Below are positions 1 through 6,543 of a stretch of DNA of 11,763 nucleotides, piece after piece. The stretch's first letter is position 1; every line of letters begins with the position of its first letter. The position numbers and the translations under genes were made by a program. This DNA comes from an uncultured Bacteroidota bacterium (lineage in GTDB: Bacteria > Bacteroidota > Bacteroidia > 2-12-FULL-35-15), in the NCBI GenBank assembly GCA_903833025.1, contig CAILDT010000066.1, positions 1-11,763 on the forward strand, written 5' to 3'. The notes beneath the pieces are model-generated. The model was not told the origin of the DNA. It was given only the letters and a program-made list of their open reading frames with translations, and did not search any database.

Positions 1-1
1 T

Positions 2-1783
2 CCTGTTTTAAACAGATTTCAAATTGATCCAGACCCTATTGATTATAATTATGGGTCTGTTAATGGGTCATCAGGGTTGCTTTTAACCCAAATGACAGAT
101 GCCAATACACCACAGGCAAATACAGGAAGTATGGGTGTGCTTTCTGTTGACCATCAAGGAAATGTCGTGTATGTTACAAGTAACGCTGGTGCGTTAATAG
201 GGGCAAATGACGGTTTGTCATTGGATGGAACAGGAACAATTGCACAGTTAGGAAACAAATGTGGTGGTACAGATGCAATATTAAAGGAAAATAGAGAAGT
301 ACCTATGGATAAATTTAATTTAGTTTTTACAGGTGAAGATTTAAGTGGAGGTTCCAGAATAGGTATAGGTAATATGACAACAGCACCTTGTAGTCCCGAT
401 GCGAAATTGCAAGTTGAAAATGATGCAACTACTGGAACTGTTACAACAACAGCAGCAGGGCATTTTCATACTTATGGAAATGTAAGTACTACAACTACTT
501 CTTTATTAAGTGTAAATGATGGCAACAATCCTGCAAATGTAAATTATGGTGGGCAATTTTCTGTTCTCAATGGGGCTAGTAACGTAGGTGTAATTAGCCA
601 AGCCGTTAATCCAGCACAACGCGATAATTATGGATTTTATGGGTTCGCAAATAATGCTCAACACGGAAATTACGCAGTATATGGTGATGCTACAAGTGCT
701 ACAGGGGTTGGCAGTTATGGCGGGTGGTTTTCTTCGCAGGGAATTAATTCTGGAACTAATTTTGGCGTATATTCACACGCAGACAACTCAACTGTTAATA
801 ATTTTGGAGTGTTTTCAATAGTAGATGTCCCTCCAACTACTCCAGCGTGGCCTGGGGCAACAAATGTTGCAATATATGGTCACGCGAAATTTGTTCCTTA
901 TAACCAAATAGCCCCTCCTCCAGCAACAACTTCTTGGGCAGGATATTTTGACGGTGCAGTAAATATTAACGGTAATGGTTTTTATCTTGGAGCTATTAAT
1001 ATTGTTTCCGACTCACAATTTAAAACAGGCGTTGATTCAATAACAAATGCTTTATCTTTGATAAAACAATTAAAGCCCAAAACATATTATATGGATACTA
1101 CAAACATTTATGGTATGAACTTTACTAATCAACACCAAATGGGATTCATAGCACAAGATGTGGAGCAAATTTTACCATCACTAATAACCAAATCGCGGAA
1201 GTCGCCAATGGTCGATTCAACAGGTAACATTGTAACTCCAGGTGTAGATTTCAAAGCATTAAACTACATTGAATTTATCCCACTTCTTACTCGCGGCATA
1301 CAAGAGCAAAGTAAAACCATTGACAGTTTAAAAACCAAAACAACAAAACAGGATTCTATTAATACTTGGCAGAAAGACCAAATAAATAACTTAACCAATA
1401 TGATTAATAATTGTTGCAATGCAAATAACAACCACGCGCCTATACAGAATAACAACAACGGAAATGGTGATGGTAATGATAAAAGCAAAACATCTTTTAT
1501 AGATGTAACGCTGCAAGATGGGCAGAGTGTTGTATTGAGTCAAAACGACCCTAACCCTTACTCGGAACAAACTACTATTGGCTATTATTTACCTGATAAT
1601 GTGGGCAAAGCGCAAATGTTGTTTTATAATGCTGGTGGTAAATTAATACAGAGTGTAGAACTTACACAACGTGGGCAAGGGCAGTTAAATGTGTTTGCAC
1701 AGGATTTAACAAATGGGCTTTATACTTATACGCTGGTGGTAGATGGAAAAATATTTGCTACTAAAAAAATGGTGAAACAGTAA
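2..1783 (+). CDS. Fibre-like surface protein with Peptidase_S74 chaperone and T9SS sorting domain (5' partial)
   Basis: The reading frame is open to the left edge, so the gene begins outside the window; the in-frame TTG at 77 is unlikely to be the true start. Residues below are numbered from that TTG. Residues ~120-305 are Gly/Asn/Tyr-rich with recurring YGxY/NFGVxS-type motifs, like a beta-rich fibre shaft. Residues ~310-415 match Peptidase_S74 (intramolecular chaperone of endosialidase and tail fibres): SDSQFKTG at 311-318, GFIAQDVEQILP at 356-367 and ALNYIEFIPLL at 394-404. A short coiled coil (~408-445) and an Asn-rich linker with a CC pair (446-465) follow. The C-terminal ~85 residues (LSQNDPNPYSEQTTIGYYLP ... 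NGLYTYTLVVDGK ... KKMVKQ) are a T9SS type A sorting domain, implying export across the outer membrane and surface attachment or release. S74 domains trimerise the shaft and often self-cleave before the Ser of the SD motif. The ligand or function of the missing N-terminus is unknown. Confidence 0.88.
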   Translation, partial: PVLNRFQIDPDPIDYNYGSVNGSSGLLLTQMTDANTPQANTGSMGVLSVDHQGNVVYVTSNAGALIGANDGLSLDGTGTIAQLGNKCGGTDAILKENREVPMDKFNLVFTGEDLSGGSRIGIGNMTTAPCSPDAKLQVENDATTGTVTTTAAGHFHTYGNVSTTTTSLLSVNDGNNPANVNYGGQFSVLNGASNVGVISQAVNPAQRDNYGFYGFANNAQHGNYAVYGDATSATGVGSYGGWFSSQGINSGTNFGVYSHADNSTVNNFGVFSIVDVPPTTPAWPGATNVAIYGHAKFVPYNQIAPPPATTSWAGYFDGAVNINGNGFYLGAINIVSDSQFKTGVDSITNALSLIKQLKPKTYYMDTTNIYGMNFTNQHQMGFIAQDVEQILPSLITKSRKSPMVDSTGNIVTPGVDFKALNYIEFIPLLTRGIQEQSKTIDSLKTKTTKQDSINTWQKDQINNLTNMINNCCNANNNHAPIQNNNNGNGDGNDKSKTSFIDVTLQDGQSVVLSQNDPNPYSEQTTIGYYLPDNVGKAQMLFYNAGGKLIQSVELTQRGQGQLNVFAQDLTNGLYTYTLVVDGKIFATKKMVKQ

Positions 1784-1808
1784 TTGAGTTATGAGTTGGG
1801 CAGTGTTG

Positions 1809-1836
1809 AGAGATTCTTCGCTACGCTCGGAATGAC
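1809..1836. repeat. Short intergenic repeat of the TTCTTCGCTACGCTCGGAAT type
   Basis: Just after the surface-protein gene there is a GC-richer island, GATTCTTCGCTACGCTCGG followed by AATGACA, in AT-rich surroundings. From memory, near-identical strings occur as dispersed intergenic repeats in many Bacteroidota and other bacterial genomes. Only one copy lies in this window, so its repetitive nature cannot be shown here. ATTC and GAAT can pair around the core, giving a weak hairpin. Confidence 0.4.
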
Positions 1837-1845
1837 AAAACACAA

Positions 1846-1882
1846 AAAAACGTTTAGGATTATTGAAATCCTGAACGTTTTT
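1846..1882. terminator. Strong intrinsic terminator, probably bidirectional
   Basis: A 15-bp stem (AAAAACGTTTAGGAT at 1846-1860 with ATCCTGAACGTTTTT at 1868-1882) closes a 7-nt loop. All positions pair, counting one U-G wobble. The right arm runs into GTTTTT, and on the opposite strand the left arm runs into seven T. It therefore suits termination of the + strand surface-protein gene (stop 63 nt upstream) and could also stop minus-strand transcription coming through the repeat array. Confidence 0.85.
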
Positions 1883-1978
1883 GTTTTTATAAGAATCTCA
1901 CTAATAACCTAATTAACTGAAAACCAATTAGCATTGTTTGGCAAAACAAGAGAAACGTTGCAACCAATTAAGATAATC

Positions 1979-2272
1979 GCTCAACCAATTGGTCGGAGCG
2001 TGCAACCAATTGGTTGAAGCGTTCTCCTAATATGTCGGAGCGTTCTCCTAATTAGTCGGAGCGTGCAACCAATTGGTTGAAGCGTTGCCCTAATATGTCG
2101 GAGCGTTCTCCTAATTGGTCGGAGCGTGCAACCAATTGGTTGAAGCGTTGCCCCAATATGTCGGAGCGTTCTCCTAATTAGTTGAAGCGTGCAACCAATT
2201 GGTTGAAGCGTTGCCCCAATATGTCGGAGCGTTCTCCTAATTGGTTGAAGCGTTCAACCAATTAGTCGGAGC
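1979..2272. repeat. Tandem array of 21-bp palindromic units with 63-bp higher-order period
   Basis: Fourteen contiguous units, each exactly 21 bp, run from 1979 to 2272. Degenerate relatives flank them on the left (~1915-1978, including a 22-nt unit at 1957) and right (2273-2293). Most units start GT and end GAAGC or GGAGC around an AATTGG, AATTAG or AATATG core. Type A units at 2000, 2063, 2126 and 2189 are identical and carry the perfect 14-bp palindrome CAACCAATTGGTTG. Between them sit type B units (GTTGCCC..AATATG) and type C units (GTTCTCCTAATT), so A-B-C forms a 63-bp period repeated four times (2000-2251). Junctions also make hairpins: GGAG-CGTT-CTCC recurs, and GGTTGAA-GCG-TTCAACC occurs once. 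The array lies between the 3' ends of convergent genes. It is not CRISPR, because there are no unique spacers. It has no start-bearing ORF. Function unknown. Confidence 0.93.
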
Positions 2273-2303
2273 ATTATCTCAACATAGAGAACGATTATTG
2301 TTT

Positions 2304-2966
2304 TTAAGGCACTAATGCCGAAATAGAATCTCCCCATTCCGGTTCAGGGTTAGTAGCATCTATCTGAGGAGCACCACTTACTTTTAACGTTACGGCAGAT
2401 TGAAAATAAACTGTTTTTAAATGTGGAAGATTAAAAATAACTATACCTGCCACTCTGCTGTCAGCAAGTCGCGTCCAGGTTACACCATCTGTAGAAAATC
2501 TCCAATGATATAAACTATACGTTTTATCTGCCTTAATACGAATACTAACTTTACCAATTGCGGTTTTAAAAACTTCAAAAAAGCGTTCCGCGGCAGATGT
2601 TTCTTTTCGGGCTATAAAGCCAATACGCGTGTATGCAAGTTTAGCACGTACAATATTACCCGGTTCTATTTCGTTTGCTTGTTTTTCTGCCGAGTTTGCA
2701 ATGGTAGTTAATCTAATCATAACAGCGTTTGCCTGTGTGCCTTCTAATATAGTAAGGTCAGAAGATTTATCTGTTTCGCGAAGCACCACAGTAGCTTGCA
2801 CAGCCCCCATTTCGCCTTCCAAAGCAGTTACATCATCTTCATCAATAACTACATCAGGGTCGGCGGCGTGGTTCAGCAATATGCTGGATGCAAAGGTTAC
2901 TAAATCTTCAACATTCATTTTTGTGAAGTGAAGAGCAATGGCTAAATAAGCAATAGTTTTTTTCAT
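2304..2966 (-). CDS. Uncharacterised 220-aa protein with helical N-terminus and Fn3-like C-terminus
   Basis: I do not recognise a named gene. Residues ~17-120 are predicted mostly helical and acidic (DLVTFASSILLNHAADPDVV; EDDVTALEGEMGAV). Residues ~140-218 look beta-rich and fibronectin-III-like: YHWRFSTDGVTWTRL (153-167), then IFNLPHLKTVYFQSAVTLKVSG and a final WGDSISALV like the G strand of an Fn3 fold. Small proteins of this plan (four-helix region plus one Fn3-like domain) are common and uncharacterised in Bacteroidota. The N-terminus MKKTIAYLAIALHF is only mildly hydrophobic and followed by charged residues, so export is doubtful; Met17 is an alternative start. A TAnnTTTG -7 box lies 38 nt upstream, so it probably has its own promoter although it sits 143 nt downstream of the LytTR gene. 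Its 3' end abuts the 21-bp array. Confidence 0.75.
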   Translation of the reverse strand: MKKTIAYLAIALHFTKMNVEDLVTFASSILLNHAADPDVVIDEDDVTALEGEMGAVQATVVLRETDKSSDLTILEGTQANAVMIRLTTIANSAEKQANEIEPGNIVRAKLAYTRIGFIARKETSAAERFFEVFKTAIGKVSIRIKADKTYSLYHWRFSTDGVTWTRLADSRVAGIVIFNLPHLKTVYFQSAVTLKVSGAPQIDATNPEPEWGDSISALVP

Positions 2967-3004
2967 TTTGTTTTTTGTTTTAGTTAATAATTTGTTTTTT
3001 TTTA

Positions 3005-3012
3005 CAAATGTA
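3005..3012 (-). promoter_or_regulatory. Bacteroidota -7 box (TACATTTG) for the 220-aa gene
   Basis: The minus strand reads TACATTTG, an exact match to the TAnnTTTG -7 consensus, and transcription would begin about 30 nt before the ATG at 2966. A TTTG that could serve as a -33 box lies 25 nt upstream, wider than the usual ~19, so the -33 element is weak. The leader is A/T-rich with no Shine-Dalgarno site. Confidence 0.5.
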
Positions 3013-3109
3013 GATAGATAAAAAAACTAAAAGGAAGCAAATAGTTTGAACGTGTTAAATTAGGAAATGAACATAGTTGATTTGGAGTACAAGCATAAAA
3101 AACGAAAAA

Positions 3110-3859
3110 TTATTTTTTTCTGAACAACGTCAAAAAAGTCTGTCTTTCGAGGTTTGCTACGGTTAATATTTTATCATTTATCATCATTACATATTCTCCC
3201 TTGTCGCCATATTTTTTAATGTATTTAAGCCGTATAACCAATGATTTATGAATTTTGTGAAACTGCCCTATCGGTAGTCGTTTCACAAAATCGCCAATTC
3301 CTTCATCGGCAATTAAAGGGAGGTTAGTGCTTTTAATAAATACCTTGGTTTGGTTTCCATCGGCTTCTAAATAAATAATTTCTTTGCTGTTAAGCATTAT
3401 AAATGCACTGCTTTGCTTAATAGCAATAAGCACATTTTTTTCGGTATGGTTATTATAATCTTTTTGCAATTGTAATAATTGTTGGGTTATTAAATTGCTT
3501 TTGTTTTTCGTATCGTATTTAATCATCGCTCTAAAAAGAGGTTCTTTTTTAATAGGTTTTAAAAGATAATCCACCGCTTCTACTGTATAGGAAAGTACTG
3601 CAAGTTCTTTTTTGGGAGAAGTAATAATAATTTCGAAAGGAGGTAAGTTGGATTTATTGAAAAAAGAAATTTCGTTTTCCTTTAATAATTGCACATCCAA
3701 AAAAATTAAATGAGGATGTACCTCATCAATAAGTGCAACAGCTTCTTGGTTAGTATTGGCAATACCCACTATTTCAATTTCGGGACAATATTTTGCTATC
3801 AATTTTTTAAGAAATAAACAAGATGCGTTTTCATCATCAATAATAATTGCTTTAATCAC
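3110..3859 (-). CDS. LytTR-family response regulator (orphan)
   Basis: This is a transcription regulator of the LytR/AlgR class: receiver domain followed by a LytTR DNA-binding domain. Receiver residues ~1-115 show the acidic pair Asp8-Asp9 in AIIIDDE, phosphoacceptor Asp55 in LIFLDVQL, Thr80 in IIITS and the conserved Lys101-Pro102 in YLLKPIKK. A linker with helical character (~115-140) leads to LytTR at ~145-249, with IIYLEADGNQTKVFI and the basic FHKIHKSLVIRLKYIKKYGD segment. Length (249 aa) is normal for the class. The start is GTG at 3859: no ATG, GTG or TTG lies between it and the in-frame upstream TAG, and the protein then opens as these regulators do. An out-of-frame ATG-TGA overlaps the GTG. 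No histidine kinase is next to it, so its partner must be encoded elsewhere. It is divergent from the S9 peptidase gene (212 nt apart), a plausible but unproven target. Confidence 0.93.
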   Translation of the reverse strand: MIKAIIIDDENASCLFLKKLIAKYCPEIEIVGIANTNQEAVALIDEVHPHLIFLDVQLLKENEISFFNKSNLPPFEIIITSPKKELAVLSYTVEAVDYLLKPIKKEPLFRAMIKYDTKNKSNLITQQLLQLQKDYNNHTEKNVLIAIKQSSAFIMLNSKEIIYLEADGNQTKVFIKSTNLPLIADEGIGDFVKRLPIGQFHKIHKSLVIRLKYIKKYGDKGEYVMMINDKILTVANLERQTFLTLFRKK

Positions 3860-4013
3860 ATTGCCGTGTTTGAGAAATTGATTTATTAAAAGTAATATTT
3901 TTATAAAGATACTGTTAATAGTATTCCGAATTAAAATAATCTACGTCTGCCAACGCTCATTTGGGTTTCCAATCTTTTTTCTATTATTATGAAATACATT
4001 TATTATAAAATCT

Positions 4014-4021
4014 TATTTTTG
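4014..4021 (+). promoter_or_regulatory. Bacteroidota -7 box (TATTTTTG) for the S9 peptidase operon
   Basis: TATTTTTG matches TAnnTTTG exactly and lies 50 nt upstream of the ATG at 4072, giving a leader of roughly 45 nt. No convincing TTTG -33 box is seen at the usual distance. The rest of the 3860-4071 divergent spacer is AT-rich with no recognisable operator. Confidence 0.5.
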
Positions 4022-4071
4022 CCCCCTTATTAATAAAACACATAACCTTTAAAATCTAATCCTAAATAAAA

Positions 4072-5985
4072 ATGAAAAAATTACTTATTACTTCCTCTTT
4101 TATTGCGTTTGCATTTATAGTAAATGCTCAAAAAGTGATGACCACCGAAATGCTTGTTCAACTTGGCAAAGTAAATGCACTCGGTATTTCTAAAGGCGGA
4201 AAATCGATTATCTATACAGTAAAAAACTACAGCATTGCTAACGATAAAAGCACAACCATAAAATATGCTATGCCGGTAACTGGTGGCATTGCCAACGAAA
4301 TAAAAGATGCTGATAAACTATTAAAAAACGACCGTATTTCGCCCGACGGGAAAAGCAGCATTTCCAGCAATGAAGTGAAAGTGAAGAATGTGTATGGCAA
4401 AGATTTTTATCCCGATTGCAAAAACTCGGATGTGATGATATACGATAATCTTGCCTATCGCCATTGGGATACGTGGGAAGATGGTGCTTTCGGGCACGTA
4501 TTTTTAAATACCTTAAAAGGTGGTAAAGTAATAGATAGCGTGGATATTATGAAGGACGAAGCGTATGATTGTCCTCAAAAGCCATTTGGTGGCGATGAAG
4601 ATTTTATTTGGAAACCTGATGGCAAAGAAATTATTTATGTTACCAAAAAGAAGTATGGTAAAGAGTATGCTTTGAGCACCAACACTGATATTTACTCCTA
4701 TAATATAGAAACAAAAAAAACAACCAACCTTACCGAAGGAATGATGGGGTATGATATGAAACCTGCTTATTCTAAAGATGGAATACTTGCTTTTACGAGT
4801 ATGAAAACGGACGGAAACGAATCGGATAAAAACGATATAGTGGTGGATAATGGCGTAAATAAAATAAACCTAACCAAACAATGGGATGGCACTGTGGATG
4901 ATTTTAAATGGAGTGCCGATGGTAAAAGTATCTATTTTACTGCCCCTATAGATGGCACAGTGCAGCTGTTTGTGGTTGATTATCCGGGTATGGAAAAGAA
5001 AATGCCACAAGTAAAACAACTTACTAAAGGCGATTTTGATATTCACGGTATGGTGGGGCAAGCAGGTACTAATATGATTGTTGGGCGTACGGATATGAAC
5101 CACGCTAACGAACTTTATGCTGTTGATTTATCATCAGGCGCAATGAAGCAGTTAACACATATTAATGACCCTGTTTATAATTCACTTACGCTTGGTAAGG
5201 TAGAAAGCAGAATGGTTATTACGACTGATAATCAACAAATGTTGGTGTGGGTTATTTATCCGCCAAACTTTGACGCTACTAAAAAATATCCTACATTGTT
5301 GTATTGTCAAGGCGGACCGCAATCTCCGTTATCACAGTTTTATTCGTACCGTTGGAATTTTCAGTTGATGGCTGCTAATGGTTACATCATTGTTGCGCCC
5401 AACAGAAGAGGTATGCCAGGGCACGGTGTGCAATGGAATGCCGAAATAAGCAAAGATTATGGCGGACAAAATATGCAGGATTATCTTTCTGCTATTGATG
5501 CGTTGTCGAAAGAATCGTATGTGGATAAATCTCGATTAGGTTGCATTGGTGCATCGTATGGCGGTTATTCCGTTTACTTTTTGGCAGGTATGCACCAAAA
5601 AAGATTTAAAACATTCATCGCTCACGATGGTATTTTCGATTGGCGAGCAATGTATGGCACTACCGAGGAAATGTGGTTTGTAAACAATGATATTGGCGGT
5701 GCATATTGGGATAAAGATAATGCTGCTGCACAAAAATCGTATTCTGAATTTAACCCAGCAAACTTTGTAAAGAAATGGGATACACCTATTATGATTATTC
5801 AAGGAGGTAAAGATTATCGTGTGCCGATAGAGCAGGGGTTAGGTGCATTTCAGGCAGCACAGTTGCAAGGTATAAAAAGCAAATTGCTTTATTTTCCGAA
5901 CGAAAATCATTGGATTTTGAAAGAGCAAGATGCACTCGTTTGGCAACGTGAGTTTTATAAATGGTTGAAAGAAACGTTGAACTAA
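4072..5985 (+). CDS. Secreted S9-family serine peptidase (DPP5-like dipeptidyl/acylaminoacyl peptidase)
   Basis: This is a prolyl-oligopeptidase-family enzyme that should release dipeptides or short peptides from N-termini, probably in the periplasm. A signal peptide (residues 1-19, cleavage near VNA-Q) is followed by a beta-propeller-like region (~25-380) with repeated SPDGK/KPDGK/SADGKSIYF blade motifs, then an alpha/beta-hydrolase domain (~385-637). Catalytic residues are visible: Ser495 in GASYGGY, Asp581 in GGKDYRVP and His613 in NENHW. The YRHWDTWEDG motif at 129-138 resembles that of DPP5/S9C-type enzymes, which favours that subgroup over DPP4 or PTP-A. Length (637 aa) fits the family. 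Unlike the first gene, it ends without a T9SS sorting domain (KWLKETLN), so it should stay periplasmic. It is the first gene of an apparent two-gene operon with the DUF4337 gene. Substrate specificity cannot be fixed from sequence. Confidence 0.93.
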   Translation: MKKLLITSSFIAFAFIVNAQKVMTTEMLVQLGKVNALGISKGGKSIIYTVKNYSIANDKSTTIKYAMPVTGGIANEIKDADKLLKNDRISPDGKSSISSNEVKVKNVYGKDFYPDCKNSDVMIYDNLAYRHWDTWEDGAFGHVFLNTLKGGKVIDSVDIMKDEAYDCPQKPFGGDEDFIWKPDGKEIIYVTKKKYGKEYALSTNTDIYSYNIETKKTTNLTEGMMGYDMKPAYSKDGILAFTSMKTDGNESDKNDIVVDNGVNKINLTKQWDGTVDDFKWSADGKSIYFTAPIDGTVQLFVVDYPGMEKKMPQVKQLTKGDFDIHGMVGQAGTNMIVGRTDMNHANELYAVDLSSGAMKQLTHINDPVYNSLTLGKVESRMVITTDNQQMLVWVIYPPNFDATKKYPTLLYCQGGPQSPLSQFYSYRWNFQLMAANGYIIVAPNRRGMPGHGVQWNAEISKDYGGQNMQDYLSAIDALSKESYVDKSRLGCIGASYGGYSVYFLAGMHQKRFKTFIAHDGIFDWRAMYGTTEEMWFVNNDIGGAYWDKDNAAAQKSYSEFNPANFVKKWDTPIMIIQGGKDYRVPIEQGLGAFQAAQLQGIKSKLLYFPNENHWILKEQDALVWQREFYKWLKETLN

Positions 5986-6513
5986 ATGGCAGAAGAAAAA
6001 AAAGAAAAGTGGGTTACTTACCTTTCGTTTACCACAGTTATTGTTGCGGTGTGCGCTACGCTGTCCACATTTAAAGGTGGAGGATACAGCACCAAAGCAT
6101 TGTTAACCCAATCAAAAGCATCCGACCAGTGGGCTTTTTATCAATCCAAAAGTATTAAGTCGTATATATATGAGATGCAAAAAGAGAATTTAGAATTGCA
6201 ATTAAACAACTCTGCACTTACTATGAACAAAGAAGAACTTGAAAAACGTATTGCTAACTATTCGGATAAAATAAAAAAGTATGCGGATGAAAAAGAAGGA
6301 ATAAAAAAAGAGGCAACTGAATTGGAAGCTACGCGAGATGAATGTAAATCGCATTCCGAACGGTTTGGTTTAGCAGTAATATTTCTTCAAGTATCTATTT
6401 TACTTTCTTCTATTGCCGCACTTACCAAAAAAAGAATGTTGTGGGTGTTTAGTATGCTGGTTGGTATTATAGGAATTGTATATTTTGTGAACGGGTTTGT
6501 GGTGTTGTTTTAA
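5986..6513 (+). CDS. DUF4337-family inner-membrane protein
   Basis: The N-terminus (WVTYLSFTTVIVAVCATLST, then FKGGGYSTKALLTQSKASDQ, then WAFYQSKSIKSY) matches the DUF4337 signature as I know it. Layout: transmembrane segment ~10-28, a charged coiled coil ~62-122 (KENLELQL ... KEELEKRIANYSDKIKKYADEKEGIKKEATELEATRDEC), and two further transmembrane segments ~127-147 and ~151-174. The family has no established function; the coiled coil suggests oligomerisation or a scaffold. The ATG follows the peptidase stop codon with no gap (TAAATG), which implies translational coupling and co-expression. Whether the two proteins work together is inference. It converges with the SpoIIE-type gene, 21 nt away. 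Confidence 0.9.
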   Translation: MAEEKKEKWVTYLSFTTVIVAVCATLSTFKGGGYSTKALLTQSKASDQWAFYQSKSIKSYIYEMQKENLELQLNNSALTMNKEELEKRIANYSDKIKKYADEKEGIKKEATELEATRDECKSHSERFGLAVIFLQVSILLSSIAALTKKRMLWVFSMLVGIIGIVYFVNGFVVLF

Positions 6514-6525
6514 TATTAGAGCAAC

Positions 6526-6543
6526 AGAGTTTTACTAAACTCT
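6526..6543. terminator. Weak dyad between convergent gene ends
   Basis: AGAGTTT (6526-6532) and AAACTCT (6537-6543) form a perfect 7-bp stem with loop TACT, overlapping the stop codon of the SpoIIE-type gene. A competing pairing of ATTAGAG (6515-6521) with CTCTAAT (6540-6546) shares the right arm. Neither direction has a clear T-run, so termination here is uncertain. Confidence 0.35.

Noticed and set aside
77..79. TTG as start of the first gene
   Set aside because: The frame has no stop back to position 2, and no signal peptide follows the TTG although the protein is a T9SS substrate, so the true start is outside the window.
1264..1488. 74-codon hydrophobic minus-strand frame
   Set aside because: Antisense to the Asn-rich linker and S74 end of the surface protein; Asn codons read backwards give Leu/Ile-rich text.
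1979..2272. CRISPR-like appearance of the repeat array
   Set aside because: Units abut each other with no unique spacers, and no cas genes are present.
2968..3003. Poly-T runs in the leader of the 220-aa gene as a phase-variable promoter
   Set aside because: The runs lie downstream of the likely -7 box and look like the usual A-rich Bacteroidota leader read from the other strand.
3110..3135. A/T-rich possible terminator at the end of the LytTR gene
   Set aside because: Only runs of A and T that can pair weakly; no stable stem.
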